Shown here: one piece after another, positions 37,797 to 45,630 of the stretch
Layout: each line of letters starts with the position of its first letter
How positions within the stretch are numbered: the first letter of the stretch is position 1
Source: Sphingorhabdus sp. EL138
GTDB lineage: Bacteria; Pseudomonadota; Alphaproteobacteria; Sphingomonadales; Sphingomonadaceae
Assembly (NCBI RefSeq): GCF_945862485.1
Contig: NZ_CAMAYF010000015.1
Coordinates: 1-46,484 of the forward strand
Reading direction: 5' to 3'
DNA: 46,484 nt
Position numbers and translations under genes: made by a program
The notes under the pieces: model-generated
Seen by the model: only the letters and a program-made list of their open reading frames with translations
Told to the model about the DNA's origin: nothing
The model's database searches: none

Positions 37797-38960
37797 TCAG
37801 CCTTCAACAGCGAAAATCAATCCGGCATTTTTCTGCAACCTGTCGACGAGATGTTCGCCTAAGGCAGCACCCGGCGTGGTGACGCCGCCCGGACCATCCT
37901 GTTCGCACAACGCAATTGCGGTTTCGCTGATCATCTTGCTGGTCGAACCATAGCCGGGGTCGCGGTCGCCCTTGACGCTGAAACGCGCTGTGCGGCCATC
38001 GGGATATTCTGCAACGAACAGCACGTCATAAAAGCCGGTTTCGCGTTCTTCTTTGGTAGGGCCTTCGCCGGGCTTGGGGTCATCCGCGCCGCCCATCATG
38101 GGGGTGGAGGCAACATGCTTGGCAATGGCTTCGCCTTGTTCCCCGGGGCCCGTCAGCATCATTTCGTCATAAACAAAATCGGCACCATAAGCCTGCCCGA
38201 GCAAATGGTTGGTGCGGTGGACATTCTTGGTATTGATCGGGGCCATGACGAAATTGGTCGCCCAGCTGCCGAGGCTTTCGTCATATTCGGGCTTATTCCC
38301 CGCAGGCTGCGGCGGGCCAGCAAAATCGGCGGACAGGCTGAATGGATTGGTCAAATAGCCGATGACCGCAGGGTCCTTGCCTGCGGCGGCCATGGTCGCT
38401 TTTAAGCTGGCTGCGGTACCGCCGGAAAAAGTGCCTTTCATTGCGCGCACGCGGCCCTTCACCCGCGGCGCAGGCGCGCCAAATGTCGCCATGCAATGCT
38501 TTTGCAGCATCATTACGCCAAGGTCGAAGGGGATGGAGTCAAAGCCAGCGGAAAACACGATCCGCGCGCCGGACGCCTTGGCGGCCGCGTCATGCTGGTC
38601 GATTTTCTGGCGCATCCATGCCGGCTCGCCGCATAAATCGGTGTAATCGGTTCCATTGGCAACGCAGGCGGTGACAAGTTCATTGCCATAAAGCTGATAG
38701 GGACCAACGGTTGTCAAAACGACCTTCGTGCGCTTGACCATCGCATCAAGCGTAGCCGGCTCAGACGCATCGGCAACAATCAATGGCGTGTCTGCGGCGG
38801 CACCAATAAGATCTCGCACTTCTTCCAACTTGGCGATCGAACGCCCCGCCATCGCCCATTTTAGGCCTGTTTTGTCCTTGAGATATTCGGCAACCAAACG
38901 ACCAGTATAGCCCGTCGCGCCATAGACAATGATATCGAATTCGCGTGGGGTGCTTGGCAT
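37797..38960 (-). CDS. Saccharopine dehydrogenase-like (trans-acting enoyl reductase family) oxidoreductase
   Basis: Protein of 387 residues with an N-terminal Rossmann fold (IIVYGATGYTGRLVAEYL, about 10-27). Sequences such as LTTVGPYQLYGNELVTACVANGTDYTDLCGEPAWM and FSAGFDSIPFDLGVMML place it in the saccharopine-dehydrogenase NADP-binding family, to which mycobacterial trans-acting enoyl reductases and eukaryotic SCCPDH belong. A role in lipid metabolism is suggested by family only. Its promoter region carries a 10-bp inverted repeat. Confidence 0.88.
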   Translation of the reverse strand: MPSTPREFDIIVYGATGYTGRLVAEYLKDKTGLKWAMAGRSIAKLEEVRDLIGAAADTPLIVADASEPATLDAMVKRTKVVLTTVGPYQLYGNELVTACVANGTDYTDLCGEPAWMRQKIDQHDAAAKASGARIVFSAGFDSIPFDLGVMMLQKHCMATFGAPAPRVKGRVRAMKGTFSGGTAASLKATMAAAGKDPAVIGYLTNPFSLSADFAGPPQPAGNKPEYDESLGSWATNFVMAPINTKNVHRTNHLLGQAYGADFVYDEMMLTGPGEQGEAIAKHVASTPMMGGADDPKPGEGPTKEERETGFYDVLFVAEYPDGRTARFSVKGDRDPGYGSTSKMISETAIALCEQDGPGGVTTPGAALGEHLVDRLQKNAGLIFAVEG

Positions 38961-39014
38961 GAAGTTTCCTCTCTTTGGGGTGACGGCATATTAGGGACAG
39001 GATTCTGCCCCTTT

Positions 39015-39056
39015 AGTTTACAAACATATATGCATGCGCCGCCTTTTTTGTAAACT
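39015..39056. promoter_or_regulatory. Inverted repeat AGTTTACAAA...TTTGTAAACT flanking a promoter
   Basis: Perfect 10-bp arms (39015-39024 and 39047-39056) are 32 bp apart centre to centre, about three helical turns. On the minus strand the right arm supplies a TTTACA -35 element with an ATATAT-like -10 about 17 nt downstream, so the arms bracket the likely promoter of the saccharopine-dehydrogenase-like gene. TTTACA/TGTAAA half-sites are typical of TetR-type lipid regulators; the link is inferential. Confidence 0.55.
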
Positions 39057-39406
39057 TAGGAAGCGCGCGGGTGTGCTTTGGTATCGCGGCGCGGTGGTGG
39101 GACGCGCATCACTTTCATCAAATGCTTAACATCGGGGTCAGTTTGAAATTCAAACGCGCCGCCCAAATGCATCTTAATCGTGGTGACACCGTAAATGGCG
39201 CGTTCCAGGGCATAGTCAAACATCATGTCCCGCCCGAACCTCAACGCCCGGTCCCATTCATCGGCAAAGCTTTCCGCGCCCACACGTTTTTTGAGGTTAT
39301 AGGCCGAAATCCGTGACATCCCCACCGCCTGCGCCGCAGAATCAACCGTGCCCAGCGCCGCCAGCGCAACCAAAAAACCGCCGCTGCCGCTCCGGCGTCT
39401 AAGCAT
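39056..39406 (-). CDS. Small helix-turn-helix protein of unknown function
   Basis: A 116-residue product that I recognise only by pattern: ALAALGTVDSAAQAVGMSRISAYNLKKR (about 16-43) reads as a helix-turn-helix, and AESFADEWDRALRFGRDMMFDYALERAIYG follows. This combination recurs in small sphingomonad and phage-related (terminase-small-subunit-like) proteins. The C-terminus is basic and proline-rich. ATG 39406 is used; a TTG four codons earlier is possible. The start lies 19 nt after dcd on the same strand, so it is probably co-transcribed with it. Confidence 0.6.
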   Translation of the reverse strand: MLRRRSGSGGFLVALAALGTVDSAAQAVGMSRISAYNLKKRVGAESFADEWDRALRFGRDMMFDYALERAIYGVTTIKMHLGGAFEFQTDPDVKHLMKVMRVPPPRRDTKAHPRAS

Positions 39407-39425
39407 CCAAGTCTTCAAACCCCAA

Positions 39426-39980
39426 TCACAATTTCGGCAAAGTCACTCCACGCTGGCCCATATATTTGCCTGCACGGTCGGCGTAGCTGGTTTCGCAGGG
39501 CTGCTCGCCTTTTAGGAATAGGAACTGGCATGCGCCTTCATTGGCGTAGATTTTGGCTGGCAGAGGCGTGGTGTTGCTGAACTCGAGCGTCACATGGCCT
39601 TCCCAGCCGGGTTCCAGTGGCGTGACATTCACGATGATGCCGCAGCGGGCATAAGTGCTTTTGCCAAGGCAGATGACAAGCACATCGCGCGGCACGCGGA
39701 AATATTCGACGGTGCGGGCCAAGGCAAAGCTGTTGGGCGGAATGATGCAGACATCGGTCTTGCGATCCACGAAGCTTTTCGGGTCAAATTCCTTGGGGTC
39801 GACGATGGAGCTATCAACATTGGTGAAAATCTTGAACTCGTCGGCCACGCGCGCGTCATAGCCATAAGAAGAGAGGCCATAGCTGATGCAGCCGTCACGG
39901 CGCTGCGCCTCGACAAAGGGTTCAATCATGCCCGTCGCTTGCGCTTTTTCGCGGATCCAGATGTCAGACAATATGGACAT
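39426..39980 (-). CDS. dcd: dCTP deaminase
   Basis: Converts dCTP to dUTP, supplying dUMP for thymidylate synthesis; trimeric cytoplasmic enzyme. The 184 residues include [17 protein letters not shown], the catalytic [28 protein letters not shown] region and the C-terminal [18 protein letters not shown] precedes the ATG at 39980, deciding it over a GTG two codons upstream. It is followed closely by the small HTH gene. The neighbouring cdd also handles cytidine compounds. Confidence 0.96.
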   Translation of the reverse strand: MSILSDIWIREKAQATGMIEPFVEAQRRDGCISYGLSSYGYDARVADEFKIFTNVDSSIVDPKEFDPKSFVDRKTDVCIIPPNSFALARTVEYFRVPRDVLVICLGKSTYARCGIIVNVTPLEPGWEGHVTLEFSNTTPLPAKIYANEGACQFLFLKGEQPCETSYADRAGKYMGQRGVTLPKL

Positions 39981-40081
39981 AATCACTCCCTGTTAACCGT
40001 TCCGCTTTTGCCATACTGCGAGGCGCGTGCAAGTGTTCGGCACGAAAAAATTGTGCGTATCTTGGCGGCGCGATGGCAGAC

Positions 40082-40513
40082 CTATTTTAAGTTGGCTGGA
40101 CCAAAGCCGTGCGGCAGTAATTCGGACAAACGAAATGTCGCATAGCCCGTCGCATGGGCGCAATGCACCGGAATGTCGGTGTCGGTGAGGTCTGCCACTT
40201 CCTTTATAATCTGACGGCAACGACCGCAGGGCGTAATGGGGTCAGCGCCAGCGCCAACATGTCCGGCCAAGCCGCCAGCGACCGCAATTTCGCGGATCGC
40301 GTGCAATTGGCCGTCACTATTGGCTTTAGAAATGGCCACGGTTTCGGCGCATAATGTCATGCCATAGCTGGCATTTTCAAAGTTGCTGCCGGTCACAATC
40401 TCATTATTGTCGAGCAACAACGCCGCGCCGACATGAAAGTTGGAATAGGGCGCATAAGCGGTCTTGGCCGCGTCGATTGCGGCTTGGACCAGACGCGTGG
40501 TGGCCGGGCTCAT
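40082..40513 (-). CDS. cdd: Cytidine deaminase
   Basis: Zinc enzyme of pyrimidine salvage converting (deoxy)cytidine to (deoxy)uridine. Zinc ligands and catalytic Glu are in CAE (Cys55, Glu57) and PCGRC (Cys96, Cys99), and the substrate-binding SNFHVGAA and NFENASYG are present. The length of 143 fits the small tetrameric type. Its ATG overlaps the stop of the GH25-like gene (ATGA), so translation is coupled. Confidence 0.96.
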   Translation of the reverse strand: MSPATTRLVQAAIDAAKTAYAPYSNFHVGAALLLDNNEIVTGSNFENASYGMTLCAETVAISKANSDGQLHAIREIAVAGGLAGHVGAGADPITPCGRCRQIIKEVADLTDTDIPVHCAHATGYATFRLSELLPHGFGPANLK

Positions 40514-41196
40514 TTGCGTACCACGACCCAGCGTACCGCGCCGTCGATGCCGCTCACGCGGCGTTGGCTATTTGCGGTCCACATCACCCAAGGGCGCGCC
40601 GAATAATCGGGGGAAATACCGTTGCCCTCAAGCCAGATGTTGCGGTCAATCGACTTGCTCACTTGATATTCCTCTTCAAAGTCCGGCGTTAGTAACAGGA
40701 TTGCGGGGCTCCCGCTATGCGCCTCAATCTGATTGAGGAAAGTTGCCAATTCCGCCAAAATCAAGGCCCGGTTCGGGCGGCTTTTGCAGCCTTCGGTAAA
40801 ATCCATTTGCACCGCCGGTGGCAGCGCGCGGTCGTTGCGGGGCACGCTGGTGATGAACATCGTCGCCTGCTCGGACGCCGAACGGCACAAGTCATAATGA
40901 TGCAGCGCGCCAAAGCGAATGCCCGCCTCCTGCACCGCCGCCAGATTGGCCTGAAACTGGGGATCGCGGCCGCGCGCACCTTCGACGGCGGTAATATAAG
41001 CGAAATCGACGCCCGTTGCGGCCAATTCGGACCATCTGGGTTGACCGTTGCTTTCGTTCGCGACGATGCCCTGTACGGGATAGCTATCGCGCGATGGGGC
41101 CCATCCGGTGGCATAGTTCCACCCTGCATAGCCCAAAAGAGCTAAACCCAATAGGATCACGCCCCAGCGGATCAATTTGCGCTTTCTCCTTAGCAT
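40510..41196 (-). CDS. GH25 lysozyme-like protein, catalytic residues degenerate
   Basis: A 228-residue protein anchored by one N-terminal transmembrane helix (about 11-29), the rest presumably periplasmic. The fold pattern is that of glycoside hydrolase 25 muramidases: VQGIVANESNGQPRW, TGVDFAYITAVEG, DPQFQANLAAVQEAGIRFGALHHY. Two of the usual catalytic acids are missing: the Asp of GIDVS is Val45, and the D-x-E motif reads MDFT (Asp132 kept, Glu replaced by Thr134). It may bind peptidoglycan without cleaving it. Translationally coupled to cdd. Confidence 0.75.
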   Translation of the reverse strand: MLRRKRKLIRWGVILLGLALLGYAGWNYATGWAPSRDSYPVQGIVANESNGQPRWSELAATGVDFAYITAVEGARGRDPQFQANLAAVQEAGIRFGALHHYDLCRSASEQATMFITSVPRNDRALPPAVQMDFTEGCKSRPNRALILAELATFLNQIEAHSGSPAILLLTPDFEEEYQVSKSIDRNIWLEGNGISPDYSARPWVMWTANSQRRVSGIDGAVRWVVVRK

Positions 41197-41280
41197 GCAA
41201 CCCCATTTAAACTCTTTGATTCGAAACCATTATTAGGCGCTTCGGCCTTGCGAAGTCGAGAGGCTATGGTGCGCCGGGGG

Positions 41281-41763
41281 CTATACCTTGATGTGTAACA
41301 CGCAGATTAGCGTAAATAGTCGGCGGGCGGTAGCAAAATCCACTTCCACTTTACCGTCAAGCCGCTCCATCAACAACTCCGCCGCCTCATTATGTACCCC
41401 GCGCCGTGCCATATCGATGGTCTCAATTTCGGCAGCGCTGGCCTTGCGAATGGCTTGGTAATAGCTGTCGCAAATGGCGAAATAATCCTTGACCGTGCGC
41501 CGAAACCGTCCAAGCCCCAGCACCAAAATTTCATGCGGCGTCCCATCTTCACGGCGGATATCGAGAATGAGGCGGCCCTCTGCGACGCTGATGCTCAAAT
41601 GATATGGCCCCGCATAGCCGTCGCCCATGTCGCGCAGCGGTTTGAAGAAATTATCCTCAATCAGATCGAAAATGGCGACGCGGCGTTCTTGTTCGATATC
41701 GGCATTGCGCCGCAAGATCGTTGCTTCGTCTAATTCAACTTTGATGATGCGCGGGTCCGCCAT
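41281..41763 (-). CDS. UPF0262 family protein
   Basis: Conserved protein of 160 residues found mainly in alphaproteobacteria; function unknown. The family pattern is clear: a start with KVELDE, then DIEQERRVAIFDLIEDNFF, GPYHLSISVAEGRLILDI, RRTVKDYFAICDSYYQAIR and a terminal FTLICVLHIKV. No signal peptide or membrane segment, so cytoplasmic. It is divergent from dnaB across a 147-nt gap. Confidence 0.93.
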   Translation of the reverse strand: MADPRIIKVELDEATILRRNADIEQERRVAIFDLIEDNFFKPLRDMGDGYAGPYHLSISVAEGRLILDIRREDGTPHEILVLGLGRFRRTVKDYFAICDSYYQAIRKASAAEIETIDMARRGVHNEAAELLMERLDGKVEVDFATARRLFTLICVLHIKV

Positions 41764-41910
41764 GACGCTGTGTTAGCTTCAGATATTTTTGGAGCAAGGG
41801 GTTAACGAGATACAGGCAAATAGGTTATGCAAATTATTGTCCACAGCCATATCCCCGCACTTCTTTTTTGGGCCTCTTGCGCAGTGGGACATGGTAAAGG
41901 ATAGGGAGCC

Positions 41911-43398
41911 ATGGCCGAATTGATCAGACTTGCCGCAGCACATGAAGCGGAACCGCAACGCTTACCGCGCAATATTGAGGCGGAGGCCGCATTTTTGGGC
42001 GCTATCCTTATCGATAACCGTGTGATCGAAGACATATTGATCAATTTGCAGCCCGATCATTTTTTTGAACCGCTGCATGGACGGATTTTTGAACACATCC
42101 AGCGACTTATGGAAAAAAACATGCTGGTCACGCCAGTCACGCTGAAGCCGTTTTTCGAAGCGGATGAGGCGATGCGTGAACTGGGCGGGCCGGGCTATTT
42201 GATCAAACTTACCGCGGACGGCGCCGGTTTGATTGGCGCGCGCGATTTTGCCCAACAAATATACGATTTGGCTCTGCTACGTGAGCTTGTGACGGTGGGC
42301 CGGACCTTGGTCGATAATGCCCTAGACACCAGTGAAAGCGTGGATCCAAAGGGGCAGATTGAAGCGGCGGAAAGCGCATTATACAAAGTCGCAGAAGGTG
42401 AAGGCGAAACCGGCTCCATGAAGAGCTTTCTCGCCGCATCGACTGAGGCCATCAAAAATGTCGAAAAGGCGCTACAATCTGGCGGCCATTTGTCGGGTGT
42501 CACCACCGGACTTGATAGCATAAACGCCAAATGCGGCGGCTTACACAATTCCGACCTTGTGATTTTGGCCGGACGTCCAGGCATGGGTAAGACATCGCTG
42601 GCCACCAATATCGCATTTAACGCAGCACGGCGCTGGATTCGCGAACGTGAAGACGGGATAGAAGAATCCAAGGGCGCTGGCGCAAAGGTTGCCTTTTTCA
42701 GCCTCGAAATGTCTGCCGACCAGTTGGCGACACGCATATTGGCGGAACAATCAGGGATCAGTTCCGAACTGCTGCGTATGGGTAAAATTTCGCGTGAGGA
42801 TTTCCGCGAACTGTCGCGCGCGAGCCGTGAGTTACAGGAATTACCCTTATATATCGACGATACACCTGCGCTCACCATTGCGGCACTGCGCACGCGTGCG
42901 CGGCGGTTGCAGCGGCGGCACGGGATTGGCTTGATCGTCGTTGACTATTTGCAGCTCTTGCAAGGCTCAAGCCGCGCCAGCGATAACCGCGTCAACGAAA
43001 TTTCGGAGATCAGCCGGGGCCTGAAAACGCTGGCGAAAGAATTGAGCATTCCTGTTGTAGCGCTGTCGCAACTTAGCCGTGCGGTTGAGCAACGCGAAGA
43101 TAAGCGGCCGCAATTATCTGACTTACGTGAATCTGGCTCGATTGAGCAGGACGCGGATATGGTCTGGTTCGTGTATCGTGAGGATTATTACGAAGCAGCG
43201 AAACAGCCTGACCCCGCAAACGAAGCCGCGCATGACGCGTGGAAAGAAAAAATGGAGCGGATATTCGGGGTTGCGGAATTGATCGTCGCCAAGCAACGTC
43301 ATGGTTCAACCGGACGCGTGCGGATGAAATTCGAAGCGAAAATTACGCGCTTTAGCGATTTGGCCGAGGATCAATATGCCGATGCCGGATATGATTGA
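41911..43398 (+). CDS. dnaB: Replicative DNA helicase
   Basis: Hexameric 5'-3' helicase of the replication fork, 495 residues. The N-terminal primase-interacting domain (PRNIEAEAAFLGAILID) precedes the RecA-like ATPase with Walker A GRPGMGKTS (221-229, Lys227), Walker B LIVVDYLQLL and the signature SDLRESGSIEQDADMV. GGGAG lies just before the ATG. A DnaA-box-like TTGTCCACA is upstream, one mismatch from consensus. Confidence 0.98.
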   Translation: MAELIRLAAAHEAEPQRLPRNIEAEAAFLGAILIDNRVIEDILINLQPDHFFEPLHGRIFEHIQRLMEKNMLVTPVTLKPFFEADEAMRELGGPGYLIKLTADGAGLIGARDFAQQIYDLALLRELVTVGRTLVDNALDTSESVDPKGQIEAAESALYKVAEGEGETGSMKSFLAASTEAIKNVEKALQSGGHLSGVTTGLDSINAKCGGLHNSDLVILAGRPGMGKTSLATNIAFNAARRWIREREDGIEESKGAGAKVAFFSLEMSADQLATRILAEQSGISSELLRMGKISREDFRELSRASRELQELPLYIDDTPALTIAALRTRARRLQRRHGIGLIVVDYLQLLQGSSRASDNRVNEISEISRGLKTLAKELSIPVVALSQLSRAVEQREDKRPQLSDLRESGSIEQDADMVWFVYREDYYEAAKQPDPANEAAHDAWKEKMERIFGVAELIVAKQRHGSTGRVRMKFEAKITRFSDLAEDQYADAGYD

Positions 43399-43435
43399 GG
43401 CTGGCTTAGAACGACGGTTCATTTGAAAAAAACCG

Positions 43436-43525
43436 CGTCACCCTGAACTTGTTAAAGTGTCCATCGTGCCAAACTACCGGCGGTTGCAGATGATGAATAG
43501 ACCTTGAAACAAGTTCAGGGTGACG
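43436..43525. repeat. REP-like palindrome pair, copy 3 (arms with 54-nt insert)
   Basis: Arms of 18 bp, CGTCACCCTGAACTTGTT (43436-43453) and its exact complement (43508-43525), flank 54 nt of unrelated sequence. The arms match the left halves of the other copies. It lies between the convergent dnaB and ubiG genes. The inner sequence looks like a decayed or rearranged centre. Confidence 0.9.
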
Positions 43526-43537
43526 AAGTGGGGTTAT

Positions 43538-44275
43538 CTAATCCCGCAACTGCGCGCTCAGGATGTAATTCAGCGCCATATTGTCGCTTAAATGCAGGCC
43601 CGACATCGGTGAAAAGGCGATGCCTTGCATGTCCATCACCGCCAGCCCAGCATCCGCAAGCAAGGCGGTCAATTCTTCCGGCGTTAGGAACTTGTCCCAA
43701 TCATGCGTGCCGCGGGGGACTTGGCCCAGCCGTTCGGCTGCCTCCACCAGAAACAAACGCGACGCTGCTGTGCGGTTGGGCGTCGAAAGCAGCAACAGCC
43801 CGTCGGGCCTTAGGTGACGGACTAATTCGGCAATAAAGGCCGCTGGTTCCATAACATGTTCAATGACCTCCATGCAGGTCACGACATCGCATTGACCAAG
43901 GCCCTGTGCACCGATTTCGCCTGCGCGATAGTCAATGGTAAGTCCAGACACCGCCGCATGCGTCTTTGCCGCCGCGATATTTTCAGGTGCAGCATCAACG
44001 CCGGTAACGTCCGCGCCAAGCCGCGCGAGCGGTTCGCACAGCAAACCCGCACCGCACCCGACATCCAGCGCGGTTTTGCCCGCCAACGGATAGCGCGATT
44101 TGGCGTCGCTACCAAAATGGGTATCAATTGCAGACCGGATGAAGCGCAATCGCACAGGGTTCAGTCTATGCAGCATCGCAGAGCTACCCTTTGGGTCCCA
44201 CCATTCGGCGGCGAGAGCGCCAAAATGTGCCGCTTCCGCAGCGTTAATTGTCTTAGGCAAGCTTGCGTTTGTCAT
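43538..44275 (-). CDS. ubiG: Ubiquinone biosynthesis O-methyltransferase
   Basis: SAM-dependent enzyme for both O-methylation steps of ubiquinone synthesis. The 245 residues start with INAAEAAHFGALAAEWWDPKG, typical of UbiG. The SAM motif ALDVGCGAGLLCEPLARLGADVTGVDA and VTCMEVIEHV follow. The C-terminus includes THDWDKFLTPEEL. It acts at the inner membrane surface. Divergent from lysC by 54 nt; that gap contains a small TCCTG/CAGGA inverted repeat. Confidence 0.95.
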   Translation of the reverse strand: MTNASLPKTINAAEAAHFGALAAEWWDPKGSSAMLHRLNPVRLRFIRSAIDTHFGSDAKSRYPLAGKTALDVGCGAGLLCEPLARLGADVTGVDAAPENIAAAKTHAAVSGLTIDYRAGEIGAQGLGQCDVVTCMEVIEHVMEPAAFIAELVRHLRPDGLLLLSTPNRTAASRLFLVEAAERLGQVPRGTHDWDKFLTPEELTALLADAGLAVMDMQGIAFSPMSGLHLSDNMALNYILSAQLRD

Positions 44276-44329
44276 ATCCTGTCCCTATCAGGACCCGCGA
44301 TTGTAATATAGCAATTATTAAAGGTTTTC

Positions 44330-45586
44330 ATGGCGCGCATAGTAATGAAATTTGGCGGCACGTCGATGGCCGGCACCGAACGCATCCGCCGCGTTGCCCA
44401 ATTGGTCAAACGTCAGGCCGAACGTGGTGACGAAGTGGCCGTGGTCGTTTCCGCAATGGCGGGCGACACGGACCGCCTTGTTAATTTCTGTCGCGAAGCC
44501 AATGCGCTTTATGATCCAGCCGAATATGATGTGGTTGTGGCCGCGGGGGAGCAGATTACCGCTGGCTTGCTGGCTATCACGCTGCAAGCACTAGGTTGCG
44601 AAGCACGCAGTTGGTTGGGATGGCAAATGCCGATCCATACGGATGATGCACATGCCAAGGCGCGGATCGGGTCTATTGATACCGACGATTTGCTGGCGTC
44701 GATGAAGGCGGGCAATATCGCCGTCATTCCGGGGTTTCAGGGACTGACCGATGACAACCGCATCACCACTTTGGGCCGTGGTGGGTCAGATACATCGGCG
44801 GTTGCCGTCGCTGCGGCGGTAAAAGCCGACCGCTGTGATATCTACACCGACGTCGATGGCGTCTACACGACCGACCCGCGTATCGTAGCCCGCGCGCGCA
44901 AGCTAAAGGCCGTCACTTACGAAGAAATGCTCGAGCTGGCCTCCGTTGGCTCAAAAGTATTGCAAACCCGCTCGGTCGGCCTTGCGATGAAGGAAGGCGT
45001 GCGGGTTCAAGTGCTGTCCTCTTTCGTTGACGACAGTGCCCCTGACGCCGACAGCATCCCCGGCACGATGATCGTGACCGACGCAGAATTGGAGAATAGC
45101 CAAGTGGAACGCCAACTGATCACCGGCATCGCGCATGACAAGAATGAAGCGAAAATAACGCTCACCCGCGTTCCCGACCGTCCGGGCGCTGTGGCCAATA
45201 TTTTCACGCCCTTGGCCGATGCCAACATCAACGTCGATATGATCATTCAGAATGTGGGCCGCGATAAGGGCGAGACCGACGTAACCTTCACCTGCCCGCA
45301 AGCTGACCTTGCGCGCTGCACCGACATATTGGAAAACCGCCGCGATGCCATTGGCTATAACCGCCTGATCCCGGACACTAAGGTCGCGAAAATTTCGGTG
45401 GTCGGCGTCGGTATGAAAAGCCATGCCGGCGTTGCCTCGACGATGTTCAGCAGCCTTGCGGACCGAAAAATCAACATTCAGGCGATTTCAACATCCGAAA
45501 TCAAAGTCAGCGTGTTGATTGACGAGGATGAAACCGAACTGGCTGTGCGGGTGTTGCATACGGCTTATGGGTTGGATGCGGAGTGA
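44330..45586 (+). CDS. lysC: Aspartate kinase
   Basis: Phosphorylates aspartate, the first step to lysine, threonine, methionine and diaminopimelate for the cell wall. The 418-residue monofunctional form begins with the kinase motif VMKFGGTSM and has TTLGRGGSDTSAVAVAAA. Two C-terminal ACT domains (from about 265, and from about 345 with VVGVGMKSHAGVASTMF) indicate feedback control by lysine and/or threonine. No homoserine dehydrogenase fusion. Confidence 0.97.
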   Translation: MARIVMKFGGTSMAGTERIRRVAQLVKRQAERGDEVAVVVSAMAGDTDRLVNFCREANALYDPAEYDVVVAAGEQITAGLLAITLQALGCEARSWLGWQMPIHTDDAHAKARIGSIDTDDLLASMKAGNIAVIPGFQGLTDDNRITTLGRGGSDTSAVAVAAAVKADRCDIYTDVDGVYTTDPRIVARARKLKAVTYEEMLELASVGSKVLQTRSVGLAMKEGVRVQVLSSFVDDSAPDADSIPGTMIVTDAELENSQVERQLITGIAHDKNEAKITLTRVPDRPGAVANIFTPLADANINVDMIIQNVGRDKGETDVTFTCPQADLARCTDILENRRDAIGYNRLIPDTKVAKISVVGVGMKSHAGVASTMFSSLADRKINIQAISTSEIKVSVLIDEDETELAVRVLHTAYGLDAE

Positions 45587-45630
45587 GGAACTTTTTCCGC
45601 CTTTGCGTGAACAAAAAATGGTTCTAACCT

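Noticed and set aside
41837-41845. DnaA-box-like TTGTCCACA upstream of dnaB
   Set aside because: A single site with one mismatch; no cluster of boxes or AT-rich unwinding element to suggest an origin.
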